From Rhinopithecus roxellana (taxonomy: Eukaryota; Chordata; Mammalia; Primates; Cercopithecidae), in NCBI RefSeq assembly GCF_007565055.1, contig NC_044559.1:101330759-101394758 (forward strand): a stretch of DNA of 64,000 nt, read 5' to 3'. The notes beneath the pieces are model-generated. The model saw only the letters and a list, made by a program, of their open reading frames with translations, did not search any database and was not told where the DNA came from. The translations under genes were made by a program, and so were the position numbers. Positions 33,279 to 45,443 of this stretch are shown piece by piece. Positions within the stretch are counted from its first letter, which is position 1. Each line of letters opens with the position of its first letter.

Positions 33279-33578
33279 TTTTTTTTTTTTTTTTTTAAGA
33301 CAAAGTCTCTCTCTGTCACCCAGGCTGGAGGGCAGAGACACCATCTTGGCTCACTGCAACCTCCGCCTCCTGGGTTCAACCAATTCTGCCTCAGCCTCCT
33401 GAGTAGCTGGGACTACAGGTGTGTGCCACCATGCCCAGCTAGTTTTTGTATTTTTAGTAGAGACAGGGTTTCGTCATGTTGGCCAGGCTGGTCTCGAACT
33501 CATGACCTCAAGTGATCTACCTGTCTCAGCCTCCCAAAGTGCTGGGATTACAGGTGTGAGCCACCACGCCCGACTAGT
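33279..33578 (-). mobile_element. AluS with perfect 15-bp target-site duplication
   Basis: A full-length reverse Alu with a poly-T start. ATTCCATGGACTTCT occurs exactly on both sides (33264-33278 and 33579-33593), the duplicated target. The insertion lies between the two copies of the local duplication. Confidence 0.97.
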
Positions 33579-33698
33579 ATTCCATGGACTTCTGAAACTA
33601 GTGATTTCTTATATTTACATTTTAAAACTATTTGTCTTAAACCAAAAACTTTGGACACTGAGTTTGTCAAAGATATTTACTTAGAATCAAATAAGTAG

Positions 33699-33814
33699 GT
33701 TGTGAATATACAAAAATATATCCAGATATAGAGGTATTATAAATGGAAAGATAGTATTTGGTTCTATTAAGTGGTTTATCATAAAATATCTTTTCATAGA
33801 AAAGACTTGAAGTG
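33699..33814. repeat. Direct duplication, copy 2 (about 116 bp)
   Basis: Same-orientation partner of 32703-32817, offset by about 1 kb. See that entry for shared words. Confidence 0.85.
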
Positions 33815-33935
33815 TGGGCAGGCCAGGAAGGGACAGACAGGTTACCAAGAGAGCTGATTAAGTCCCATCTGTTAAGTGCCACCTTCAGATCGACAGGGCG
33901 GCTGAAGTCAGAACCAATATAAATAGAAAGCAGAG

Positions 33936-33966
33936 TAAAAAAAACAAAACAAAACAAAACAAAAAA
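33936..33966. repeat. (AAAAC)n microsatellite
   Basis: Runs of A followed by four ACAAA/AAAAC units. Confidence 0.9.
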
Positions 33967-33969
33967 CCT

Positions 33970-35070
33970 TGGCTGGCTTCTAGTTAACAATGTTATAACA
34001 ACTGCTTTTTTTCCTGAACAAATTAAAAAAAAAAAATGTTCAGGCATTGTAGGTCAAGATGCTCTGGGAGGTTGATCGCAAAACACCGTAGCTGGTGTTT
34101 ACACAAATAGAACAAGACTTTTCCACCTAGAAAGGGGACTAGGTACATGCTTTGGGAAAGTCGACACTTACTCTAAGGATGCTGCTATTGCTTAACACTT
34201 GGAGACCTTCTCCTTCACAATTTCCTTTCAGAGCCTTAAGCACGTTCTTTAGAATATTCTCAGTGGTGATGTATCTTTATAATTTAAGTTTTTATTTCAT
34301 TTAGGGGATGGGTGGGAAGATTTTAAAGGAAATGATGGGGAGATTTAAGTAGCCAACAACCTTTTAAAGGAAAATCCAATGAATAAAGTTGGTCAGTAAA
34401 CAAAGTTAGTGCTTTTTCACATCCATCTTATTCACCAAAAAGAACAGTTTTCAAATGGGAAAAGAAAGGCAGCTATCATTAAGAAAGCACTAAAATTTAA
34501 GATAGTTTTTTTTTTAATAATTGCTAATTTAAATGAGAATAATTGTATCCCATGTGCCTTCCACCAAAAGAAAATGAAAATAAAAATGTTTCAGATGTAA
34601 TCAGAGAACCATAGTCAGTGACATTTTAAAAGTCAGGGAGAAAGCCTAAGGATAGATCAAAGCCCCTAAGACTAAGATATAATCCTAAGACTAAGGATAG
34701 TTCAGAGGGAAGGAACAGATTGAGAGAGGAAAAAATGGAATCCAGAAATTTCATGTTGTTTCTAGAAAAATTCTATGATAGGGTGTTAAAATATGACTCC
34801 AAATTATAGAATGCTAGAAATAATCGAGCTCATAGTTTTCCAGATTTTTTTTTAATGGTGGGTAAAACAGACATATTGACTTGCCTGAAGTGATAAAACT
34901 AAGCATCCCGGGGAAATCCAAATAATCTCCCAGGTTACATCCTGATGCCTTCTTAGAGCACTTAAAAAATAAAGTAATGATCACTAGAAAGAACTGGGTT
35001 CAGAAGGAGACCAATGGGATCCACAAAGTCACAGCAAAGTCATCTTTAATAAGCGATTAAATAGGGAAAC
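33970..35070. other. AT-rich unique DNA, nothing recognised
   Basis: No gene or named repeat. The left end of the L3 relic may begin inside this stretch. Confidence 0.4.
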
Positions 35071-35074
35071 ACCA

Positions 35075-35240
35075 TAGAGTCAGTGTTTCAGCATTCTAGC
35101 AAAGCATTTCATGCAGCATTGGGTGATATCCTTGCAAACAAGATGGGAAAATGCTGCCAGGTGCTAATAACAGCCAGGTGGATTTAGAACAGTTGGGTGG
35201 TTTAACAGTCACAGCAAACTTGTGGGTAGATGCCACCTTC
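35075..35240 (+). mobile_element. L3/CR1 LINE fragment (coding part)
   Basis: 'ctagcaaagcatttcatgca', GATATCCTTGCAAACAAGATGG and 'agccaggtggatttagaac' match the CR1/L3 reverse-transcriptase region (AFDTVSHDILVDKL-type text). Strongly diverged, as expected of an ancient LINE. Confidence 0.55.
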
Positions 35241-35381
35241 TGTGTGCAGCAAGGCTCTCAGTGAAACATCTGTATTATGACTTGGGGTAGAGATGGCAAG
35301 TATGTTTATCAAATCTATGTTATAATGCTAAAAGAAAATTTTAAAAATTGATGTAGAATTCAACCACCACCATTATAAGCT

Positions 35382-35488
35382 GTATATATATATATATATG
35401 CATATATATACACACATATACACATACATATATAGACACATATATGTATATATACATATACATACTCACATATGTATATATGTATATA
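35382..35488. repeat. TA/CATA-rich repeat
   Basis: TATATATA, ACACATATACACATACATA and TATGTATATATG words over about 105 bp. Confidence 0.9.
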
Positions 35489-35684
35489 GGATGGAGGAAG
35501 CTAGCTTATAATGGTTCATATTAAAACAAATTTTAAAATAAACAACAGCAAATAAGCCTTACTTAACCACAAATTCAATATAAGCCACCAGGGCAGTATG
35601 GATACCAAAAAAAGGAAACAGTCTTAATCCGTATCAACAGACAGTGTCATTGTCCCCTCACACTTTGGTATAGGGGCTTCAGTG

Positions 35685-36180
35685 ACTCCATCCAGAGGAT
35701 TATGTTTCATTCCCAGCCCTGGGTTTCATGAAGAACCTCCACAAACTAAGTCAGCTCAGACAAGGGTGACCAGAACAGTGAAAGCCAGAAACTTGAGAAG
35801 AAGGGGAGAATCTGATATGCTTAGCTTGAGAAGAGAAAACCTAGATGTTATAGGATGGTTGGTTGCCTTCAAATATTTGGAATAAGTCATGAGAAAGGGA
35901 GGGAAGGCATGTTGTACATAAAAGGAAAGAATTCTGGCTGCATAATAGAAGAAGCCAGATTCATCTTCACATCAAGAACTTTCTTACCAGCCTTCCTGGC
36001 CAGCAAAAGGATGGATGGCTACCTCGCCATGTGTGGTCAAAAATGGTTGCTCCAGCACCACAAGGGCTCAATGGAAGTCGGGTGACCATTGGTCAGGAAA
36101 CCCCTGGGAGACATTCCTGCAACTGGAATCAGAGGATAGATCAGATGCACTTTCCAAGAGCCTTTTCCAAAGTTAGTGTT
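35685..36180 (+). mobile_element. L3/CR1 LINE fragment (3' part)
   Basis: The order GGTGACCAGAACAGTGAAAG, ATGCTTAGCTTGAGAAGAG, GTTGCCTTCAAATATTTGG and AAGAACTTTCTTACCAGCC follows the L3 consensus ('tttagcctggagaagagaagactc...tcttcaaatatttgaagg...gaactttctaac'). It continues the L3 piece at 35075-35240 in the same orientation. Confidence 0.65.
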
Positions 36181-36841
36181 GGGTTTTGTTTCCAAGAGTT
36201 GTGACCATGAGGTTTTGAGAACGATTTTCTCTCACAGCTCATCTAGCATCTCTTTGGGTCGTTTTCAAAATAGCCTAATCCTCTTCCTAAGATTTTTATT
36301 CATGAAATTCTCTTCCACAAATTAGAACTAACATCATTTCCCATTTCCACAATGCCTCATCCACTAATCCCACTGCCTCTTTCTAGGATATAGAGATAAC
36401 TGTAAACTTGGCCAGAGAGCCAGCTTCAGGTGTTATTTTCCTATATTTATCTCCTTCCTGTTATTGTCTGTTTGTGGCTCTTTTAGATTTTGAATCTCCT
36501 TAATAAGCTGCTGGGTCTAAAATTGGCCCTTTGCCCAGAATGGGGTTTCCCCAGCCTAGAGGTATGAAAAGACACTTCACACTCTGTGGCACTGGGGAAG
36601 TCCCAAGAGCTAAACTATTTTATTTTAAATATTAAATAGAAAAGGAGCTTGATTAGTGGGTGTAGAAAAGAGGGGAATTTTCACTTGTGAAATAGTGACT
36701 AGATTTTCAGTTGTGAAACAGTGACTACTTTAACAATAAAAGATCATATCTCATCCTTGACTCACACATACACACCCGTTTGATCAATTTGCTCTTTTAC
36801 CAACTCTCCAATATTCTACTAGCACTATCAGAAGAAGCTGC
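36181..36841. other. Unique DNA, nothing recognised
   Basis: AT-rich; no gene or named repeat. Confidence 0.4.
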
Positions 36842-37078
36842 TCAGCCTGTGCAATACAGACAGATCTCATCTCCACAAAAAAAAAAAAAAAAAAAAAAAA
36901 GCCAGATAGTGTGCCTGTAATCCCAGACACTTGGGAGGCTGAGGTGGGAGGAAGGCTTGAGCCCAGGAGGTTGAGGCTGCAGTGAGCTATGATTGTGCCA
37001 CTGCACTCCAGTCAGGGCTACAAAGTGAGACTCCATGTCTGAAAAAAAAAAATTAAACAAATAAATAAATAAGTAAAA
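36842..37078 (+). mobile_element. AluJ, 5'-truncated, with long inner A tract
   Basis: Starts CAGCCTGTGCAATACAGAC inside the left arm. A 26-A linker (about 36876-36900), the J-type right arm (GTTGAGGCTGCAGTGAGC) and an AAATAAATAAATAAG tail follow. Confidence 0.92.
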
Positions 37079-37975
37079 GAAGTTGATCCAGAGGTACTAG
37101 AGTTACAACTAGATTACACATTATCATCTGAACTAAACAGAAAATTTATGTTTACTTTTCAAAAATATTGAGAAAATCTCATTTGTAGTCAATGTCTAAG
37201 TGTTTCCCACATCCCGAAGACCTTAGACAAAGTTTTGAATAACTTTCATCCACCAACATCTCACTGGAAAATGCCACCGAATTTGGGAGTAAATTTGTTC
37301 ACCTTCTATGGGTTAAACATGGGACTCCTCAAGTCATCTGGACCCTTTGAAAAAATCTTCATAGCCTCCTTTAACAGACCAGTGGAGGAGAAAAAGCTGG
37401 GAGAGAGTCTATGTCTACTCAAGGCTATCACTACTAAGTCCAAGTGCATGGTAATGATGAAAGAGAAACAGCTTGCATGGGTCTACTCATCCTACTAACC
37501 CGCTGGGACAAAGATCTAGAGGCAGGTCACAGTGCTTAAAGACTACCAAAGGAAAGTTAAAGGAATTGGCAATGAGGAGACGGAGGAAGCAGGAGATGGA
37601 AGACATTCACTCTAAGCATCTGGATCCATAGCTGGGCACTGAACTTTAAATTCCAAGCAAGGAGAAAGGAATAGGGTCCATACAGGTTAACCTTCAAAGG
37701 GCCCATAGCTTCCTCTTTGCTGTCTCATCCTCAGATTTGGAGCATGTGTGTAAATTGAGCCTACTGATACAACAATCTTGTCTGTCAGGGACCTCAAACC
37801 TTCCTAGGTTATACCAGCAAGAAGGGATGGAGGGTTCTTTGAGGATGATCCACTGAGATGCTAATCAGCAAAATAAGAACCCCAGGAGATGGGTTAACAA
37901 ACGACAGAAGGGGTGAATCATCAATAAAAGTAAAAATTTATATTTACTATACATTAAGAAGCATACCCCAAAACT
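37079..37975. other. Unique DNA, nothing recognised
   Basis: A plus-strand frame of 87 codons (37235-37498) is not convincingly protein-like. No repeat recognised. Confidence 0.4.
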
Positions 37976-37979
37976 AGTT

Positions 37980-38398
37980 TTTTTAAGCTGCCAAGATTAT
38001 TCCTGCCTGAGAACCTCTGCCAGGAAAGTTCTGCCCAGATCTTACCATGGACGACTCCTTCTTGCCCTTCAGATTCCACTCAAGTGCTACAATCACAGAG
38101 AGGATTTCTTTGGTGTTTCAGACTAAAGCAGCCATCCAGTGGCTACTCCACTATCCAGTTTATCATCATGTCACTCTATTATTTTCCTCCCAGTACTTAG
38201 GGCTTTTTGCAAGATAATTATCTTGTTCCCTTGTTTCTTTTCTATTGTCTGCCCCTACTTCTAGAATATGAACTTCATGCAGACAGGAATCTTGCTTGTC
38301 TTTTCACTGCTATATTCCTCACCCATAGGTACCATGAAATGCATGGAATGAGTGTTTAATACACATTTGTTGAATGAATGAATGAATGAATGAATGAC
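37980..38398 (+). mobile_element. L2 3' end
   Basis: The L2 order is followed to the terminus: TTCAGATTCCACTCAAGTGC, 'tcactctattattttcctccc', CTAGAATATGAACTTCATGC, 'gacaggaatcttgcttgtc' and TTTGTTGAATGAATGAATG. The GAAT tail has grown to about six units. Confidence 0.9.
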
Positions 38399-38399
38399 C

Positions 38400-38884
38400 A
38401 AATCAATGTTGGTAAGTTCTCAGTTTCTAATAACTCAGAACTAAGCAATTTTCTGGTCTTTAATTGAATATCTAACAGATTTTCTTGTGGGGAGAACTTC
38501 ATTCCCCAATAACACCAGGCAAATGGAGCATGTAAATGGGAAAACATATGGTCATTGAGATTTAAGTAATTTTAAAAATAAAACTTCTCCCTATTAGAGA
38601 AGATATGCTATTAGAGAAGACAGACTATGAATCACAATTGTAAAATAAAACTGTCTATCACTTACTGTTTCTGACCCCTATACCATTACTCATCTTTCTC
38701 CAGACACCTAGGAAGCTGCTGTATGCAAAGACCACCACTTTATTTCACTGAGCATATTTTTCACTCAGCTTCATTGTGTGAAATTATTTCTCTTTTATCC
38801 CTGCCCCAGAAATCTAAACAGAGTCCCAGTCTTATATCCAGGAACACCAGGAGACTAGTGCAATATTAAAATATTACTCCCATT
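38400..38884. other. Unique DNA before the L1
   Basis: No gene or repeat recognised. 'tattactcccat' at its right edge may be the L1 target site. Confidence 0.4.
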
Positions 38885-40226
38885 GGTGGCTGGCAAGATG
38901 GCCAAATAGGAACAGCTCTGGTCTGCAGCTCCCAGTGAGATCAACACAAAAGGCTGGTGATTTCTGCATTTCCATCTGAGGTACCCAGCTCATCTCATTG
39001 GGACTGGTTAGACAGTGGGTGCAGCCCACAGAGGGCGAGCCAAAGCAGGGTGGAATGTCGCCTCACCTGGGAAGCGCAAGGGGTCGGGGAACTCCCTCCC
39101 CTAGCCAAGGGAAGCTGTGAGGGATTGTGTCATGAGGAATGGTACAGTCTGACCCACATGCTATGCTTTTCCCATGGTCGTCACAACCTGCAGGCCAGGA
39201 GATTTCCTCGGGTGCCTCCACCATCAGGGCCCCGGGTTTTAAGCACAAAACTAGGCAGCCATTTGGGCAGACACTGAGCTAGCTGCAGGAGTTTTTTTTT
39301 CATACCCCAGTGGCACCTGGAACACCAGTGAGACAGATCCATTCACTCCCCTGGAAAGGGGGCTGAAGCCAGGGAGTCAAGTGTTCTAGTTCAGTGGATC
39401 CCACCCCCACAGAGCCCAGCAAGCTAAGATCCATTGGCTTGAAATTCTCACTGCCAGTACAGCAGTCTGAAGTTAACCTGGGATGCACCAGCTTGGTGGG
39501 GGGAGGGGAGTTCTCCATTACTGAGGCTTGAATAGGTGGTTTTCCCCTCACGGTGTAAACAAAGCCCCTGGGAGTTCGCACTGGGCAGAGCCCACTGCAG
39601 CTCAGCAAACTACTGTAGCCAGACTGCCTCTCCAGATTTCTCCTCTCTAGGCAGGACATCTCTGAAAGAAAGGCAGCAGCCCCAGTCAGGGGCTTATAGA
39701 TAAAACTCCCATCTCCCTGGGACAGAGCACCTGGGGGAAGGGGTGGCTGTGGGTGCAGCTTCGGCAGACTTAAACGTTCCAGCCTGCTGGCTCTGAAGAG
39801 AGCAGTGGATCTCTCAGCACAGTGCTCCAGCTCTGCTAAGAGACAGATTATCTCCTCAAGTAGGTCCCTGACCCCCATGCTCCTGACTGGGAGACTACTC
39901 CCAGCAGGGGTCAACAGACACCTCACACAGGAGAGCTCTGGCTGGCATCTGGCAGGTGCCCCTTTGGGACGAAGCTTCCAGAGGAAGGAACAGGCAGCAA
40001 TCTTTGCTGTTCTACAATCTCTGCTGGTAATACCCAGGCAAACAGGGTCTGGAGTGGACTTCCAGCAAACTCAAGCAAACCTGCAGGGAAGGGGTCCTGA
40101 CTGTTAGAAAGAAATCCAACAAACAGAAAGGAATAGCATCAACATCAACAAAAAGGACTGTCCACACAAAAGCCCCATCTGAAGGTACACCAACATCAAA
40201 GACCAAAGGTAGACAAAACCACGAAG
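38885..40226 (+). promoter_or_regulatory. L1 5' UTR with internal promoter remains
   Basis: AAGATGGCCAAATAGGAAC near the start is the L1 YY1-site region (consensus CAAGATGGCCG). The region is CpG-depleted relative to young L1s. A 208-codon open frame lies antisense at 39300-39926. Confidence 0.75.
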
Positions 40227-41240
40227 ATGAGGAAAAACCAGCGCAAGAAGGCTGAAAATTTCAAAAACCAGAATGCCTCTTCTCCTCCAAAGGATCACAA
40301 CTCCTTGCCAGCACGGGAACAAAACAGGATGGAGAATGAGTTTAACGAACCGACAGAAGTAAGCTTCAGAAGGTGGGTAATAACAAACTCCTCCGAGCTA
40401 AAGGAGTATGTTCTAACCCAATGCAAGGAAGCTAAGAACCTTGAAAAAAGGTTAGAGGAATTGCTAATTAGACTAACCAGTTTAGATAAGAACATAAATG
40501 ACCTGATGGAGCTGAAAAACACAGCACAAGAACTTCGTGAAGCATACACAAGTATCAATAGCTGAATCAATCACGCAGAAGAAAGGATATTAGAGATTAA
40601 AGATCAGCTTAATGAAACAAAGCGTGAAGACAAGATTAAAGAAAAAGGAATGAAAAGAAATGAACAAAGCCTCCAAGAAATATGGGACTATGTGAAAAGA
40701 CCAAACCTATGTTCCATTGGTGTATCTGAAAGTGATAGGCAGAATGGAACCAAGCTGGAAAACACTCTTCAGGATATCCAGGAGAACTTCCCCAACCTAG
40801 CAAGACAGGTCAACATTCAAATTCAGGAAATACAGAGAATACCACAAAGATACTCCTTGAGAAGAGCAACCCAGACACATAATCATCAGATTCACCAAGG
40901 TTAAAATGAAGAAAAAAATGTTAAGGGCAGGCAGAGAGAAAGGTCGGGTTACCCACGAAGGGAAGTCCATCAGACTAACAGTGGATCTCTGCAGAAACCC
41001 TACAAGCCAGAAGAGAGTGGGGGCCAATATTCAACATTCTTAAAAGAATTTTCAACCCAGAATTTCATATCCAGTCAAACTAAGCTTCATAAGAGAAGGA
41101 GAAATAAAATCCTTTACAGACAAACAAATGCTGAAAGATTTTGTGACCACCAGGCCCGCCTTACAAGAGTTCCTAAAGAGAGCACTGAAAATGGAAAGGA
41201 AAAATCAGTACCAGCCACTGCAAAACCTACCAAATTGTAA
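40227..41240 (+). pseudogene. L1 ORF1 (RNA-binding chaperone), broken
   Basis: The frame starts MRKNQRKKAENFKNQN and includes the coiled-coil heptads (LEKRLEELLIRLTSLDKNI). A stop near 40563 ends it after 112 codons. Downstream pieces match the RRM region (IWDYVKRPNLCSIGVSE at 40650-40904), then another break precedes the C-terminal domain, which ends at the TAA near 41238. ORF1p normally has about 338 residues and coats L1 RNA as a trimer; this copy cannot. Confidence 0.9.
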
Positions 41241-41303
41241 AGACCATCGACACTGTGAAGAAACTGCATCAACTAGCAGGCAAAATAACCAGCTAGCATC
41301 ATA

Positions 41304-44300
41304 ATGACAGGATCAAATTCACACATAACAATATTAACCTTAAATGTAAATGGGCTAAATGCCTCAATTAGAAGACACAGACTGGCAAAGTTAAGTCTGG
41401 ATAAAGAGTTAAGACCCACCGGTGTGCTGTATTCAGGGGATTCATCTCATGTGCAAAGACATACATAGGCTCAAAATAAAGGGATGGAGGAATATTTATC
41501 AAGCAAATGGAAAGCAAAAAAAAAAAAAAAAGCAGAGGATGCAATCCTAGTCTCTGATAAAACAGACTTTAAACCAACAAAGATCAAAAAGAAACAAAAA
41601 AGGGTATTACATAATGGTAAAGGGATCAATGCAACAAGAAGAGCTAACTATTCTAAGTATATAAACACCCAATACAGGAGCACCCAGATTTATAAAGCAA
41701 GTTCTTAGAGACCTACAAAGAGGACTCCCACACAATAATAGTGGGAGACTTTAACACCCCACTGTCAATATTAGATCAACAAGACAGAAAGTTAACAAGG
41801 ATATTCAGGACTTGAACTCAGCTCTGGACCAAGTGGACCTAATAGACATCTAAGGAACTTTCCACCCCAAATCAACAGAATATACATTCTTCTCAGCACC
41901 ACATCGCACTTATTCTAAAATTGACCACACAGTTGGAAGTTAAACACTCCTCAGCAAATGCCAAAGGATGGAAATCATAACAAACAGTCTCTCAGACCAC
42001 AGTGCAATCAAATTAGAGCTCAGGATTAAGAAACTCATTCAAATCCACACAACTACATGGAAACTGAACAACCTACTCCTGAATGACTATTGGGTAAATA
42101 GCTAAATTAAGGCAGAAATAAATAAGTTAATTGAAACCAATGAGAACAAAGACACAATGTACCAGAATCTCTGGGACACAGCTAAAGCAGTGTTTACAGG
42201 GAAATTTATATCACTAAATGCTCACAGGAGAAAGCACAAAAGATCTAAAATGGACACCTAACATCAAAATTAAAAGAGCTAGAGAAGCAAGAGCAAACTA
42301 ATTCAAAAGCTAGCATAAGACAAGAAATAACTAAGATCAGAGCAGAACTGAAGGAGATAGAGACACGAAAAACCCTTCAAAAAATTAGTGAATCCAGGAG
42401 CTGGTTTTTTTGAAAGATTAACAAAATAGACCACTAGCCAGACTAATAAGGAAGAAAAGAGAGAAGAATCAAATAGACACAATAAAAAATGATAAAGGGG
42501 TCCAGACACTGTGGCTCATGCCTCACTTTGGGAGGCCGAGGTGGGTGGATCACCTGAGGTCGAGACCAGCCTGACCAACATGGAGAAACCCCATCTCTAC
42601 TAAAAATACAAAATTAGCCCGGCATGGTGATGGATGCCTGTAATACCAGCTAGGTATTACAGAGGCAGAGAGGCTGAGGCAGGAGAATTGCTTGAACCTG
42701 GGAGGCAAAGGTTGTGGTGAGCCGAGATCGTGCCATGGTACTCCAGCCGGGGCACCAAGAGTGAAACTCTTTCTCAAAAACAAAAACAAAAAAAAGATAA
42801 AGGGGATATCAGCACTGATCCCATAGAAATACAAACTAGTATCAGAGAATACTATAAACACCACTACACAAATAAATTAGAAAATCTAGAAGAAATGGAT
42901 AAATTCCTGGACACATACACCCTCCCAAGACTAAACCAGGAAGAAGTCAAATCCCTGAATAGACCAATAACAAGGTCTGAAATTGAGGCAGTAATAAATA
43001 GCCTACCAACCAAAAAACCCAGGACCAGATGGATTCACAGTCTAATTCTACCAGAGGTACAAAGAGAAGCTGGTACCATTCCTTCTGAAATTATTCCAAA
43101 CAATAGAAAAAGAAGGACTCCTCCCTAACTCATTTTATGAAGCCGTCATCATCCTGATGTCAAAAGCTGGCAGAGACACAACAAAAATAAGAAAATTTCA
43201 GGCCAATATCCCTGATGAACATCAATGTGAAAATCCTTAATAAAATACTGGCAAACTGAATCCAGCAGCACATCAAAAAGCTTATCCACCACTATCAAGT
43301 CGGCTTCATCCCTGGGATGCAAGACTGGTTCAATATATGCAAATCAATAAACATAATCCATCACATAAACAGAACCAATGACAAAAACCATATGATCATC
43401 TGAATAGTTGCAGAAAAGGCCTTTGATAAAATTCGACACCTCTTCATGCTAAAAACTCTCAATAAACTATGTACTGATGGAATGTATCTCAAAATAATAA
43501 GAGCTATTTATGACAAACCCACAGCCAATATCACACTGAATAGGCAAAAGCTGGAAGCATCCCCTTTGAAAACTGGCACAAGACAAGGATGTCCTCTCTT
43601 ACCACTCCTATTCAAAATAGTATTGGAAATTCTGGCCAGGGCAATCAGGCAAGAGAAAGAAATAAAGGTATTCAGATAGGAAGAGAGGAAGTCCTATTGT
43701 CTCTGTTTGTAGATGACATGATTGTATATTTAGAAAACCCCATCGTCTCAACCGAAAATCTCCTTAAGCTGAAAAACAATTTTAGCTAAGTCTCAGGATA
43801 CAAAATCAATGTGCAAAAATCACAAGCATTCTTATATACCAATAATAGACAAACAGAGAGCCAAATCATGAGTGAGCTCCCATTCACGATTGCTACAAAG
43901 AGAATAAAATACCTAGGAACACAACTTACAAGGGATGTGAAGGACTTCTTCAAGGAGAACTACAAACCACTGCTCAAGGACATAAGAGAAGACACAAACA
44001 AATGGAAAAACATTCCATGCTCATGGATAGGAAGAATCAATATCATGAAAATGGCCATACTGCCCAAAGTAATTTATAGATTCAGTGCTATCCCCATCAA
44101 GCTACCATTGACTTTCTTCACAGAATTAGAAAAAACTACTTTAAATTTAATATGGAACCAAAAAAGAGTGCACATTGCCAAGACAATCCTAAGCAAAAAG
44201 AACAAAGGTGGAGGCATCATGCTACCTGACTTCAAACTATACTACAAGGTTACAGTAACCAAAACAGCATGGTACTGGTACCAAAACAGATATATAGACC

Positions 44301-45443
44301 AATGGAACAGAACAGAGGCCTCAGAAATAACGCCACACATCTACAACCATCTAATCTTTGACAAATCTGACAAAAACAAGCAATGGGGGAAAGGATTCCC
44401 TATTTAATAAATGGTGTTGGGAAAACTGGCTAGCCATATGCAGAAAACTGAAACTAGACCCCTTCCTTACACCTTATACAAAAATTAACTCAAGATGGAT
44501 TAAAGACTTAAATGTTAGACCTAAACCCATAAAAACTCTAGAAGAAAACTTAGGCAATACCATTCAGGACATAGGCATGGGCAAAGCCTTCATGACTAAA
44601 ACACCAAAAGCAATGACAACAAAAGTCAAAATTGATGAATGGGATCTAATTAAATTAAAGAGCTTCTGCACAGCAAAAGAAACTAACATCAGAGTGAACA
44701 GGCAACCTACAGAATGGGAAAAAACTTTTGAAATCTACCCAGCTGACAAAGGGCTAATATCCAGAATCTACTAAGAACTTAAACGAATTTACAAGAAAAA
44801 TACAAGCAAGCCCATCAAAAAGTGGGCGAAGGATATGACATGAACAGACACTTCTGAAATGAGGACATTTATGCAGCCAACAAACTTATGAAAAAAAGCT
44901 CAGCATCACTGGTCATTAGAAAAATGCAAATCAAAACCACAATGAGATATCATCTCATGCCAGTTAGAATGGTGATCATTAAAAAGTCAGGAAACAATAG
45001 ATACTGGAGAGGATGTGGAGAAATAGAAATGCTTTTACACTGTTGGGAGTGTAAATTAGTTTGACCATTGTGGAAGACAGTGTGGCGATTCCTCAAGGAT
45101 CTAGAACTAGAAATACCATTTGACCCAGCAATCCCATTACTGGGTATATACCCAAAGGATTATAAATCATTCTACTATAAAGACACATGCACATGTATGT
45201 TTATTGCAGCACTGTTCACAACAGCAAAGACTTGGAACCAACCCAAATGTCCACCAATGATAGACTGGATAAAGAAAATGTGGCACATATGCACCATGGA
45301 ATACTATGCAGCCATAAAAAAAGGATGAGTTCATGTCCTTTGCAGAGATATGGATGAAACTGGAAACCATCATTCTCAGCAAACTAACACACACAGGAAC
45401 AGAAAACTAAACACCATATGTTCTCACTCATAAGTGGGAGTTG
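41304..45443 (+). pseudogene. L1 ORF2 (endonuclease/reverse transcriptase), broken and interrupted by an Alu
   Basis: ORF2 begins at the ATG at 41304 (MTGSNSHITILTLNVNG) with the endonuclease domain. It is shifted and stopped several times and is split by an Alu. The reverse transcriptase region remains as separate frames (42805-43128, 43446-43679, 43589-43789, 43811-44407, 44358-44774). The catalytic box reads FVDDM near 43707-43721 instead of the usual FADDM, both aspartates being kept. The last piece (45068-45328) carries the C-terminal text WKTVWRFLKDLELEIPFDP. The intact protein would be about 1275 residues. Confidence 0.92.
42501..42795 (+). mobile_element. AluS inside L1 ORF2, with target duplication
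   Basis: GATAAAGGGG precedes (42491-42500) and follows (42796-42805) the Alu, a 10-bp target duplication in L1 sequence. Both arms are present with a CAAAAACAAAAACAAA tail. The right arm start holds a small palindrome (42640-42660) that is not in the Alu consensus. Confidence 0.95.

Noticed and set aside
39805..40107. 100-codon plus-strand frame in the L1 5' UTR
   Set aside because: It lies in the L1 untranslated leader before ORF1 and matches no L1 protein.
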